NCBI GenBank assembly: GCA_024644775.1
Contig: JAHEHB010000083.1
Location: 1-15,610, forward strand
Direction of reading: 5' to 3'
Length of the DNA: 15,610 nt
Origin: Deltaproteobacteria bacterium
Lineage (GTDB): Bacteria > Desulfobacterota > Desulfobacteria > Desulfobacterales > SURF-15
Shown here: one piece after another, positions 1 to 6,989 of the stretch
Position numbering within the stretch: position 1 is the first letter of the stretch
Layout: the number at the start of each line of letters is the position of its first letter
Notes under the pieces: model-generated
Database searches by the model: none
The model's input: only the letters and a program-made list of their open reading frames with translations
What the model was told of the DNA's origin: nothing
Position numbers and translations under genes: made by a program

Positions 1-1
1 A

Positions 2-562
2 GCCATGGGTGAATATCCGGGGTTGGAGAATGAATCAATTGCCGCCCGAGACAAACCGCTAGGACGCCGAATCTTCGAGGAAGGGCAACACATTGGAAAA
101 CAACTCGGAGTTAAGGTCGTGCTCCTGCCTGAAGACCAATTCGAAGAGGATCGGAATGAACGCAATACCCTCGAAGATACCCACCACCATCGAAAGCAAT
201 GCCACGATCTCTGGAACAGAGCCGTTATCGCGGCAACCGGTGACGTACTGCCGTGCTGCGCATCGCCCGTATCCATGGGCAATCTACGGGAAATGCCTTT
301 TGATAGAATATGGCGAGGCCCTGGATTCAGCAGACTCAGGGAACAGTTTCTCAGCGGGAAGACTCCCAAGATGTGCACGTACTGCACCGGCACGGCGTGG
401 GTTGAGAAGTCGATGTCTCGGGAACTTCAATTCTATTTCACCAGTCTGATGTTTCCCCGGCTCAAGCGTCGCGTGAAGCAAAAACTGAGACAGTATCCTG
501 CGGCACATTGGATCAAGAACCGATGGGATGTCGCACGTAGCAGACTATCCGGTCTCGTCTAA
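2..562 (+). CDS. Radical SAM/SPASM-domain protein, C-terminal part (5' end outside window)
   Basis: The reading frame is open to the window edge. The first ATG (position 5) has no visible ribosome site and the radical SAM CxxxCxxC core is missing, so this is most likely the last third of a longer gene. Numbered from that ATG, Cys66 with following LW, then GxVxPCC (Cys84, Cys85), a GN motif, a W, and CxxC (Cys124, Cys127) form a SPASM domain. In SPASM enzymes this domain binds one or two auxiliary Fe-S clusters and helps modify peptides, sugars or other substrates. The tail after residue 135 is basic and may be an interaction or membrane-associated end. The substrate is unknown. It stands alone here: the next gene is on the opposite strand about 450 bp away. 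The family call is firm; specificity is not. Confidence 0.8.
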   Translation, partial: AMGEYPGLENESIAARDKPLGRRIFEEGQHIGKQLGVKVVLLPEDQFEEDRNERNTLEDTHHHRKQCHDLWNRAVIAATGDVLPCCASPVSMGNLREMPFDRIWRGPGFSRLREQFLSGKTPKMCTYCTGTAWVEKSMSRELQFYFTSLMFPRLKRRVKQKLRQYPAAHWIKNRWDVARSRLSGLV

Positions 563-758
563 ATAACCCTCAGAAATTATAAATAAACTTACCTGTTCGC
601 TACTTAGTAAACCCGAAGTTCTAGTGCTGACCGTGGAAGGTGTGGTGACCGATTTTTACCCAGGTTTTTGTCCGCCGTTCTGTCCCTGCTGTAAAAAAAT
701 CGGAACTATAACCCAAAGAAAGGTGTAGAAACTTCCCATCTTATTCACCCCCACCCAG

Positions 759-830
759 CCTCCCCCGTCAAAGGGGGAGGAGCCAAAACTTCCCTCCCCG
801 TGCGGGAGGGATTGAGGGAGGGGAATAAAA
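759..830. repeat. G/C-rich double-hairpin repeat, copy A
   Basis: Positions 759-766 (CCTCCCCC) pair perfectly with 773-780 around a 6-nt loop. A second stem pairs 792-797 with 805-810. The stretch 791-825 read on the minus strand matches 2090-2121 on the plus strand (shared core CTCAATCCCTCCCG), so the two copies sit in opposite orientation around the WYL gene. It resembles dispersed small palindromic repeats seen in many bacterial genomes. Confidence 0.65.
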
Positions 831-852
831 TCGGTCTTTGGCATAGGACCGA
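831..852 (-). terminator. Weak candidate terminator of the WYL gene
   Basis: Positions 831-836 (TCGGTC) and 847-852 (GACCGA) form a 6-bp stem with a 10-nt loop. Read on the minus strand the stem is followed by TTTTATT. It lies about 170 bp beyond the regulator's stop codon. The stem is short, so the call is weak. Confidence 0.25.
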
Positions 853-1018
853 AAAAATTTAGCACCCGGTTTGCCTGAAACGGCGTTTATCTCATCTTTG
901 TTGTGCAAGTTTTCTACCATGTTCCAGTTGATATTCGTGATTTGTCCGATCGGTTTCGAAAAACGACTTTTGTGGTATTGGGCCCTTTTTTTTTTGCGGT
1001 TTTTTGAGCAGCCTCTGA

Positions 1019-2014
1019 TCAGCGGGCAGCCGTGTTCATTCCATACCTTTGCAGCATGGCGGCTGCTTCGGAACGGATTTCTTCGCTGAGGGATTCCGGT
1101 TCGATAACAACGGCTTGTGATCCCCAATTTAAAATCCAAAATTTTATTTCATCGGTGCCGGCCACTTCTGCGGTAAACAGGATTGAACCGTCCTCCTGGG
1201 GTTCAATGTTCTGGGTCTCGTGCCAAATCTTTTCTGAGATATAGCCGGCGATATCCGCACTAAACCATATTTTAACGGGTACGGGTTTTCCGTGAAATAC
1301 ACCAAAACTTGCTTTCATGAACGCATCTAAATTGATGTTTTCCGGTATTTCAAATGATTCCTCGGTGGTTTCCAATTTCTGGATGCGATCTAAAGCAAAT
1401 ATCCTTACGTCTTTTCGAAGCTGACAATACCCGATCATGTAAAAAGTGCCGTCGAAAAACCAGATTTTATAGGGTGCCACCTTGCGGTGCAATGCTTCTT
1501 TCCGGCTCATGGAATAATAAATCAACTCAACGAACCGTCGTTGTACCACCGACTCATTGACCTCATCGATAATCCGGCGAAATTGCCCATAGGGCTTGTA
1601 GGGCTGGGGACCGACCTCCAGGCCCTCTTCAATGCGAATCAGATATTTAAGGTATTCCGGTGGCAGCGTTGTTTTAATCTTTTGAAAAAGTGTTTCCAAT
1701 GAATCGTAAAAGACGGTGTTTTTTAAAAATTTCATCATGTTACGGCTGAAATAGAGGGCCATAAGTTCTGTGATGTCGAGTGGAATCGGAATTTGCCGTT
1801 TGGCGCTGCTCAGCAGCGACCACCGGTTGTTCTGATTGACTCGTTCGGAATAGAGTGGAAAACCGGCGATCTGGAGCGCTTCCAGGTCCCGATATACGGT
1901 CCGGGAATGACAACCCAGTTCTTCGGCCAGTTCTGCTGCAGATTTACCGCTCTGAGACGAGAGTAATGTTTGAATTATTTTCCACTGCCTACCCAGTTGG
2001 TCTCCACGTGCCAT
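1019..2014 (-). CDS. WYL-domain transcriptional regulator (HTH - WYL - WCX)
   Basis: A 331-aa predicted cytoplasmic DNA-binding regulator. Residues about 5-55 form a DeoR/HTH_11-type winged helix (AAELAEELGCHSRTVYRDL). Residues about 150-215 form the WYL ligand-sensing domain, in which the signature reads FYM (PYKIWFFDGTFYMIGYC) followed by the typical RIFALDRI strand. Residues about 245-325 fit the WCX extension. WYL proteins sense nucleic-acid or nucleotide ligands in studied cases and often control stress, DNA-repair or phage-defence genes. I chose the ATG at 2014 because the helix-turn-helix begins straight after it; a longer frame to 2104 has poor N-terminal content running into repeat copy B. 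It is divergent from the 2366-3570 unit, which makes that unit, or its own gene, a plausible target. No specific regulon can be read from the sequence. Confidence 0.88.
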   Translation of the reverse strand: MARGDQLGRQWKIIQTLLSSQSGKSAAELAEELGCHSRTVYRDLEALQIAGFPLYSERVNQNNRWSLLSSAKRQIPIPLDITELMALYFSRNMMKFLKNTVFYDSLETLFQKIKTTLPPEYLKYLIRIEEGLEVGPQPYKPYGQFRRIIDEVNESVVQRRFVELIYYSMSRKEALHRKVAPYKIWFFDGTFYMIGYCQLRKDVRIFALDRIQKLETTEESFEIPENINLDAFMKASFGVFHGKPVPVKIWFSADIAGYISEKIWHETQNIEPQEDGSILFTAEVAGTDEIKFWILNWGSQAVVIEPESLSEEIRSEAAAMLQRYGMNTAAR

Positions 2015-2086
2015 ATGGTTGCTGCCTATTTGTATATTTAATAATACGGTTATCCAGAAAGACCAAGTTGAAGGAATGCTATCTAT

Positions 2087-2126
2087 TTTACCCCCCTCTC
2101 TCAATCCCTCCCGCCGGGGGAGAAAA
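2087..2126. repeat. G/C-rich palindromic repeat, copy B
   Basis: CTCAATCCCTCCCG (2100-2113) followed by CCGGGGGAGA matches the reverse complement of copy A at 791-825. CTCCCgCCGGGGGAG is itself nearly palindromic. It lies about 75 bp upstream of the WYL start codon, so the regulator gene sits between two inverted copies. Confidence 0.6.
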
Positions 2127-2257
2127 GTGAAACCCTTCGTACTTGGGCTTTGCAGATAGCCTCGTTTAATAAAAATTAGAGACTATACGACTAAGCCTAT
2201 CTTTACACTATGTCGGTCAGATCTACAAAACTTAAAAAAATAAAAAAAAGTTTTTGA

Positions 2258-2278
2258 GTGTGACCGGATCTGTCACAC
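2258..2278. promoter_or_regulatory. Perfect 7-bp inverted repeat, candidate operator
   Basis: GTGTGAC (2258-2264), a 7-bp spacer, then GTCACAC (2272-2278). The arms are exact reverse complements, centred about 100 bp upstream of the first small gene and preceded by an A-tract (2231-2249). The shape fits a dimeric repressor site. The divergent WYL regulator is the obvious candidate binder, but this is inference. No convincing -35/-10 pair could be assigned nearby. Confidence 0.5.
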
Positions 2279-2365
2279 GCCTAGTGTATGTATATATCTG
2301 AAAATCGGTATAGGACCCCAACCGGGCGGATGTTACCAATCATTACTGAAAGGAGGTTACGTACA

Positions 2366-2545
2366 ATGATACACGATGCATCCTTCACAAACTGTTACGA
2401 TACCTACGAATACCATGGAAATACAGAGATTGTACTCACCCGTAAACGAGGCGATTCGACCGTTTGGCGAAACTGGATCCTTTTTGATTCTGTGGAAGAG
2501 GCAAGCGAATACTTCAATAATCAATGTTGTGCAGAGGAGGTATGA
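2366..2545 (+). CDS. Small protein of unknown function (59 aa)
   Basis: I do not recognise this protein. The ATG at 2366 is chosen because a near-perfect Shine-Dalgarno (AAAGGAGG, 2349-2356) stands 9 nt upstream; a longer frame from 2288 has none. The protein is acidic and aromatic-rich, with a Tyr-rich start, a central basic TRKRGDSTVWRNW patch, a likely amphipathic helix (DSVEEASEYFNNQ) and a CC pair near the end. No membrane segment or signal peptide is visible. Its stop codon overlaps the next gene's start as ATGA, so the two are probably translationally coupled. It is the first gene of the unit ending with the J-domain protein. Codon pattern and ribosome site make it a real gene; its function is unknown. 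Confidence 0.7.
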   Translation: MIHDASFTNCYDTYEYHGNTEIVLTRKRGDSTVWRNWILFDSVEEASEYFNNQCCAEEV

Positions 2546-2781
2546 TGGATACGTTAAAAGTTGTTGGTGTCGGATACTATGGAAAACCGGAAACGGTTGC
2601 CCGATTTTTTAAAAAGATGGTCAGCGCGTATGACCCGGGAAAAGGTGCTAAACCGAAATCCACATCCATATCCGGTTTTTATTTGGGATTGGATAACCAG
2701 GTACTGAAATTGTCGGTATTCTCCAAGAGAAAAGGGCGACATCAGGTCGTTGATAATTTTTCCTTGCTATTTGAGCCGTAA
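2542..2781 (+). CDS. Small protein of unknown function (79 aa)
   Basis: I do not recognise this protein. The start is ATG 2542 (overlapping the previous stop as ATGA) or ATG 2545. A strong AGGAGG at 2535-2540 lies inside the end of the upstream gene and better fits 2545 by spacing. The protein is basic, about 79 aa, without signal peptide or membrane span. It begins MMDTLKVVGVGYYGKPETVA, carries a Lys-rich loop (DPGKGAKPKS), then alternating hydrophobic residues typical of beta strands and a basic KRKGR patch. A small nucleic-acid or protein-binding role is possible but only inferred from charge. It is coupled to the 59-aa gene and lies 45 bp before the J-domain gene. Confidence 0.7.
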   Translation: MMDTLKVVGVGYYGKPETVARFFKKMVSAYDPGKGAKPKSTSISGFYLGLDNQVLKLSVFSKRKGRHQVVDNFSLLFEP

Positions 2782-2826
2782 ATATGATTTGTTTGACGTG
2801 TATTCTTCGAAACAAAAGGTTGCTCA

Positions 2827-3570
2827 ATGGTTCAAACACCGACTCCATTACCCCTCCGCGACTCGGAGGAAACCAACAAAAACCGGTGCTTGTCCTGTGG
2901 TACTTCAGAAAACATGGGCAAGCGCCGGTATTGTTCCACAGAGTGCCGTCAGCGTCTTCGGTATCAACTAAATGTCCGCGCAGGCTTGCTGAAAGCGCTC
3001 AATACAAGATTTGCAACCTTTTATTTCAATGATTTTTTAATCATTATGGATATTCTGCCTTTTGATACGCTTCAGATCTTCAGCTTCATGTATCCGCGAT
3101 CTCAAAACGGAAGACCTGTGGAAGACTTTAGCAGGATGGCGAATGAATTGGGGAATGCGTGGTGGGAAGAAGAACGCCGAACCCGAAGACGATATTTGGC
3201 TTCTCGTCACCTGCTTGAAAAGGCCAGCAGAAACCATACACGACTGGACACTGTGAAACCGTTTGAAATTAAAAAACCGGCCCTTATTGGAAATTCTATT
3301 ATACATCTGCAATTGAATCGAACGCAACTGGATGACCCTGATTTGCTTCAAATTATCAAGCAGGCTTATCGGCGACAGGCAAAAAAATACCATCCGGATC
3401 AAGGCGGAGATGCGGCTGCCTTTCGGAAAATTCACGAAGCCTATCAACAGCTTCTTACCTGGGCAGAAAGTCCTACCTTTGTGAAGCGCCGGGGGTTTCC
3501 GGACAAATGGTTTTATGACGGCCGGCAAAATCGCTGGATTCAACCCACACCCCGCCACGAAGAAATTTAA
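2827..3570 (+). CDS. Zinc-finger / J-domain (DnaJ-like) protein
   Basis: A 247-aa protein with an unusual arrangement. An N-terminal four-cysteine zinc-binding motif (Cys21-x2-Cys24-x11-Cys36-x3-Cys40) is followed by a middle helical, charged region (about 95-140) and a C-terminal J domain (about 168-213). The J domain has the HPD tripeptide (189-191), a preceding basic helix (QAYRRQAKKY) and a following FRKIHEAYQQLL helix. The HPD motif is what J proteins use to stimulate Hsp70 (DnaK) ATPase. It is not DnaJ itself: canonical DnaJ has the J domain first, then Gly/Phe and a zinc domain with four CxxCxGxG repeats. It is more likely a specialised co-chaperone that brings DnaK to a particular client. 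The ATG at 2827 has AAAGG 8 nt upstream. It is the last gene of the 2366-3570 unit, and a MITE-like repeat starts 12 bp after the stop. Confidence 0.8.
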   Translation: MVQTPTPLPLRDSEETNKNRCLSCGTSENMGKRRYCSTECRQRLRYQLNVRAGLLKALNTRFATFYFNDFLIIMDILPFDTLQIFSFMYPRSQNGRPVEDFSRMANELGNAWWEEERRTRRRYLASRHLLEKASRNHTRLDTVKPFEIKKPALIGNSIIHLQLNRTQLDDPDLLQIIKQAYRRQAKKYHPDQGGDAAAFRKIHEAYQQLLTWAESPTFVKRRGFPDKWFYDGRQNRWIQPTPRHEEI

Positions 3571-3581
3571 CAATCAATTCT

Positions 3582-3742
3582 TGATAAACTCGTAAAAAGT
3601 CCTAAAACCGTCATGCCGGACTTGATCCCCGCTAAGAACGGGATCTTCGACCGGTATCCAGAAGTTGTTGAATTTACTCGATTCCGGCTTTCGCCGGAAT
3701 GACATAAAAACGTGTTTTTTGACTTTTTGCGAAACCATCAAT
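3582..3742. mobile_element. MITE-like non-autonomous element, copy 1 (161 bp)
   Basis: It shares long near-identical stretches with 11413-11550. The ends form imperfect terminal inverted repeats: TGATaaacTCGtAAAAAGTC at the left against the reverse complement of the right end (15 of 20 identical). Inside is a strong hairpin, ATTCCGGC-tttc-GCCGGAAT (3681-3700). Copy 1 has an extra 23 bp net, including its own small hairpin (GATCCC...GGGATC), relative to copy 2. The 10-mer ATCAATTCTT occurs at 3573-3582 and 3737-3746, possibly a target duplication, although ATCAAT also belongs to the shared right end. No transposase is encoded. Confidence 0.7.
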
Positions 3743-3913
3743 TCTTAACTCATTGACTTTAGGTTTCCTAATCTTATCCTTATGGTGATGTTGGTTGCGC
3801 GGTTCAGGGTTCAACCTTCCGGGTCGAAAAACCCCAAGCAACTCGCCGCTGATCACATATCAGAGGTACCCTGTCTAATTTAAGTTAAATAAGGTATGGA
3901 AGGGGGTCGTATC

Positions 3914-4144
3914 ATGATTAGTCTTAACTGCCGGTTTGAAAGGATTTCCAATTTTAGTATTGGATTGATATTATTGTTGATCGGACTCGGATTTGTGGTG
4001 ATCGGGTTGACCATTATCCCCTTTTTCGGGCTTCTTATTGCTATCCCGATATTCATTGCGGGTATATTGTTCATAAAGGCACACCGGAGTCAGGAATGTA
4101 TAATTGAAGAACAGATGACAAAAGGTGAGGTAAAATCTCATTAG
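3914..4144 (+). CDS. Small two-span membrane protein
   Basis: A 76-aa protein with two closely spaced hydrophobic segments (about residues 15-37 and 40-56) rich in Gly, Ile, Leu and Phe, joined by a short PFFG turn. It has a basic N-terminus (CRFER) and a charged, hydrophilic tail (KAHRSQ... to KSH). The start at 3914 is supported by AGGGGG (3901-3906) 7 nt upstream; an ATG at 3896 precedes that ribosome site and is rejected. It is flanked by repeat-rich DNA on both sides and is not clearly in an operon. The function is unknown; helical-hairpin membrane proteins of this size are common and poorly characterised. Confidence 0.6.
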   Translation: MISLNCRFERISNFSIGLILLLIGLGFVVIGLTIIPFFGLLIAIPIFIAGILFIKAHRSQECIIEEQMTKGEVKSH

Positions 4145-4165
4145 AATTGCGTTTTCAGTATCATT

Positions 4166-4289
4166 TTAGCCTATTGAAATAAATGGCCTCAGATGAACAC
4201 GAATTATTTGCCACAGAATCACACAGAAAAACACAGATATAATCTTTCGTCGATAATATTTTCCTGAAATAAATTACTCGATAGGCTAA
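4166..4289. repeat. MITE-like inverted-repeat element (124 bp)
   Basis: TTAGCCTATTGA (4166-4177) and TCGATAGGCTAA (4278-4289) are inverted repeats matching at 11 of 12 positions. The interior is A/T-rich and carries CACAGA-type reiterations (around 4211-4238) that resemble dispersed repeats of other environmental bacterial genomes. There is no coding capacity. It may be a non-autonomous transposable element or simply a cruciform-forming repeat. Confidence 0.5.
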
Positions 4290-4362
4290 TGTAACGTCTC
4301 AGAAATTCTACAAGCAATTGGTATTATATTTTTCACTTCATCCGTTTCTTGCGGTGCAGCAT

Positions 4363-4504
4363 GGAATAATGGAATGGTGGAATAGCCGACTTCGCCATAG
4401 TAGCTTTAGCTACGACGGCTGAATTGGAATAATGAGTGATAGGCGCAGTAGAAATCATTTTTAAAATGGATCGAATTCCTTCTTACCCATCATTCCAATT
4501 TTCC
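4363..4504. repeat. Imperfect inverted repeat with nested stem-loop
   Basis: The stretch 4363-4380 (GGAATAATGGAATGGTGG) pairs with 4487-4504 at about 14 of 18 positions. Nested inside, AGCCG (4383-4387) can pair with CGGCT, and GTAGC-ttta-GCTAC forms a tight hairpin around 4400-4413. The GGAAT/ATGGAAT units are also locally repeated in direct orientation. There is no coding content. Confidence 0.45.
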
Positions 4505-4520
4505 ACTTGGGGCAAAGCCC

Positions 4521-5669
4521 TTAGGTCCTACTTTTTGAAATCCAGTTTTGTGGACAGGTTTGCATGATGTCGCTTTTGAGTTTGAAATACAATTCCGCAA
4601 ACTTTTTACGCTCTTCATCCGTCAATGCTGGCGTCCCGTGAGCCATATGATCCGAGGTGATGACACCATCGAGCACCAATGCGTGCTTGAAGCAAGCCAT
4701 TGCTTTATCGACCATTTTTCCCTTATCTTGAAATTGGTCTGAAAATCGACAGGCAACCTCAAACTGTTTAAAGATCTTTCGATAAATTGACATCAGATCA
4801 TCGTCTCCGGTATAAGCCGCATGCCAGGCCCGCCGCCACTCCCGCGGTAGCACATTTCCCGGACCGGACACGACACCTACCGGTAGGGTATCATGCAACA
4901 GAAACCGATTCCAATATTCCTTTACACTCCCCCATAGAGAGCGTTCGAGACGGAAGACGTTAAAAATAAGCATGGCGTTTCCAATGTAGATGCCGAATTC
5001 TCCCTGATCGTTATAATGGGATGCGCCTCTCATATAATTACCCAATACCCGATGAGATGCGGACACCTTAATGCCAAACACAAACGGCAACCGGCTGAGG
5101 CGCTTCACATCAAATGTACGTATATGTTGTCTTTTCGGATCTACAACGATATCTCTGTTATCATAGAGAAATACCGGCAGATAGTGACCGCTTCTCTCAA
5201 AAAGGTCGCTAATTTCACGGTGAAAGAACGAAACGACATTATCTAAATCTCCGATGGACAACGGAGCAATTACAACGGCATCTGCTCCGTGATCCAGGGC
5301 ACACTCGATATTTTCAAGCGTCAGCAATTTTGTCTCGGCGGTCACACCAGCCCATCCCTCAATATGTTTTCGATTCTCTTTCCCAATGAGCTGGTTTATT
5401 TTCTGGATTTCATCGGCAAGAATAGCGATCAACCGCTGGCGTTCAGAATTGATTATCCGATTAAACTCCCCGGTGGTTCCCACGGCGAAAATGATATCCG
5501 CCCCCTTTCCCTCCTGGGCATTGTGACGAAACAATTTTCTTTGCTCCTCCTCGATGATGTTTCCTTCCGGATCGAGCACCGTAATACTGGGGATGCTGAG
5601 TCCACGCCTTACGCTCGGTCGGATCTCATTTTCGATGGGAGAGATTTTTGGTGATAACGATTTTATCAT
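4521..5669 (-). CDS. DapA/NanA-family (class I aldolase) lyase/synthase, long form
   Basis: A 382-aa member of the dihydrodipicolinate synthase / N-acetylneuraminate lyase superfamily, TIM-barrel enzymes that form a Schiff base with an alpha-keto acid. Visible signatures are GTTGEF (64-69, keto-acid carboxylate binding), a tyrosine in LYDNRD (Tyr169) and GIKVSA, whose Lys201 is the expected Schiff-base residue. The usual length is about 300 aa; this protein is longer, with extra N-terminal residues and a helical C-terminal region. The ATG at 5669 is preferred (GAGAAAGGA about 10 nt upstream). A GTG at 5696 would abut the dctM stop and add 9 residues. It is the last gene of the cupin-dctPQM operon, so it probably acts on the imported compound or its breakdown product. 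Whether it cleaves a sugar acid, makes a condensation product or does something else cannot be told. Confidence 0.82.
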   Translation of the reverse strand: MIKSLSPKISPIENEIRPSVRRGLSIPSITVLDPEGNIIEEEQRKLFRHNAQEGKGADIIFAVGTTGEFNRIINSERQRLIAILADEIQKINQLIGKENRKHIEGWAGVTAETKLLTLENIECALDHGADAVVIAPLSIGDLDNVVSFFHREISDLFERSGHYLPVFLYDNRDIVVDPKRQHIRTFDVKRLSRLPFVFGIKVSASHRVLGNYMRGASHYNDQGEFGIYIGNAMLIFNVFRLERSLWGSVKEYWNRFLLHDTLPVGVVSGPGNVLPREWRRAWHAAYTGDDDLMSIYRKIFKQFEVACRFSDQFQDKGKMVDKAMACFKHALVLDGVITSDHMAHGTPALTDEERKKFAELYFKLKSDIMQTCPQNWISKSRT

Positions 5670-5696
5670 GACGATTCGATCCTTTCTCAGACCCAC

Positions 5697-6989
5697 TTAA
5701 CCCTGATATCCTGACAAACGGGGAATCCAGAGCACGGTGTCGGGAAAATACGTAATGATCGCCAAAGCCAGCAGTTCAAACGCAATAAAAATAAGCATTT
5801 CCTTCATTACTTTGTCGAGCGGCGTTCCGCTGATACCGCTGGCTATAAATGCTGTTGGGCCGAAAGGCGGCGTATCCAGGGCAATCATCAAATTGAAAAC
5901 AGTCACCACACCAAAATGGACCAGATCAATTCCGGCTTCTTTTACCAACGGTAGTACAAGCGGCACAATGATAAGCAAAATGGCGGAAACATCGATAAAG
6001 CAGCCCAGAATCAGGAATAGAACATTTAGAGAGATGAGCACGGTCATCTGGCTTTTCATAAGCCCTAAATTTATAAACGTCATTGTGATGATCTTCGGAA
6101 TTTCTTCTCTTGCAACGATGTAACCGAAAATAAATGCACAGGCGACGATGAAGCTCACAAACCCGCTGCTGACAACCGTCTCGATGAATACCTTGTAAAG
6201 GGCTTTGAGGCCCAGGGTTCGATAAACCAACACCGAAAGAATTAAGACATAAACCCCGATGACACCGGCGGCTTCGGTGGGTGTAAAAATTCCACCGTAA
6301 ATTCCCCCCAGGAGAATGACCGGTGCCATTAAAATAAGAATGGAACGAAAAACGATCCGAATGAATTCCGAAAAAGGCGGCCATTTTTCGGTGGGATAGC
6401 CCCGGATAGTGGAGAGGATAAACACCAGTATCATAAGAACGGCTGCCAGGATGAAACCGGGGATAACACCGCCTAAAAAAAGATACCCCACCGATGCCCC
6501 TGACAGCATGGAGTAGATCACCATGGGAATGCTGGGTGGAATGATCGGCCCGATGGTAGCCGAAGCGCACGTAACGGCACAGGCAAACGGGCCGTCATAA
6601 CCGGCATCTTTCATGGCTTTGATTTCAACGGTCCCCAAGCCGGCTACATCGGCGATTTCAGACCCTGACATGCCCGCAAAGATGATACTCGATACGATGT
6701 TGACATGACCTAAACCGCCCCGCAGGGGTCCCACGAGTATTTTGGCAAAATCAAAAAGACGATCCGTTAATTTTCCGGCGTTCATGATTTTGGCAGCAAA
6801 AATGAATAACGGCACAGCCAGTAAAATAAACTGATTTTCATAAGCAATTACCATCGTGTCCATGACGGTTGATAGGTCAATACCGGCAATCATGAGATAG
6901 AGAACAGAACTGACAAACATGCCGAATGCCACCGGATATCCGAGAGCGAAAATCAACAGGAATACCGTCAGCCACACCGCTATCGCCAC
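5697..6989 (-). CDS. dctM: TRAP transporter large permease subunit (DctM family)
   Basis: A 430-aa inner-membrane protein with about a dozen hydrophobic segments. It shows the family's hallmark stretches: an N-terminal GYPVAFGMF, SGSEIADVAGLGTVEIKAM around residue 110, and CASATIGPIIPPSIPMVIY. It forms the transport core of a tripartite ATP-independent periplasmic transporter, normally driven by a sodium gradient, and takes substrate from the binding protein DctP. The GTG start at 6989 has a GAGGTG ribosome site 6 nt upstream and overlaps the end of dctQ by 10 nt, typical of coupled Q and M subunits. The stop is 27 bp before the aldolase ATG. Full family length, no defects seen. Confidence 0.93.
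   Translation of the reverse strand: MAIAVWLTVFLLIFALGYPVAFGMFVSSVLYLMIAGIDLSTVMDTMVIAYENQFILLAVPLFIFAAKIMNAGKLTDRLFDFAKILVGPLRGGLGHVNIVSSIIFAGMSGSEIADVAGLGTVEIKAMKDAGYDGPFACAVTCASATIGPIIPPSIPMVIYSMLSGASVGYLFLGGVIPGFILAAVLMILVFILSTIRGYPTEKWPPFSEFIRIVFRSILILMAPVILLGGIYGGIFTPTEAAGVIGVYVLILSVLVYRTLGLKALYKVFIETVVSSGFVSFIVACAFIFGYIVAREEIPKIITMTFINLGLMKSQMTVLISLNVLFLILGCFIDVSAILLIIVPLVLPLVKEAGIDLVHFGVVTVFNLMIALDTPPFGPTAFIASGISGTPLDKVMKEMLIFIAFELLALAIITYFPDTVLWIPRLSGYQG

Larger units (their letters stand above)
563..1018. other. Intergenic region with palindromic repeat, no gene seen
   Basis: No convincing gene lies here. Short frames on both strands are low-complexity translations of repeats. The stretch 740-830 holds two adjacent G/C-rich hairpins (annotated separately). 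Further on are a 6-bp stem (831-836 with 847-852) and a run of ten T at 986-995. Both flanking genes point into this gap, so transcription from the SPASM gene and from the WYL regulator gene probably ends here. Confidence 0.6.
4145..4520. other. Intergenic gap filled with inverted-repeat elements
   Basis: No gene is visible. The gap contains two separate inverted-repeat structures (4166-4289 and 4363-4504, described individually) plus a small hairpin of GGGC/GCCC (4510-4520) right at the aldolase stop codon, which lacks a T-run on the minus strand and so is not a clear terminator. The DNA is A/T-rich. Confidence 0.6.

Noticed and set aside
981..1006. Run of ten T plus a second T-run as a terminator
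   Set aside because: No stem precedes the T-run on the plus strand and on the minus strand it is an A-run, so it is just a homopolymer.
2287..2296. TATGTATATA as the -10 box of the small-protein operon
   Set aside because: No acceptable -35 hexamer stands 16-18 bp upstream; the stretch is simply A/T-rich.
3037..3573. 178-codon open frame on the minus strand opposite the J-domain gene
   Set aside because: It is antisense to a well-supported gene with a J domain and zinc motif, has no ribosome site, and its translation shows no family pattern.
5926..6570. 214-codon frame in another register on the minus strand within dctM
   Set aside because: It is an out-of-frame translation of the conserved TRAP permease gene.
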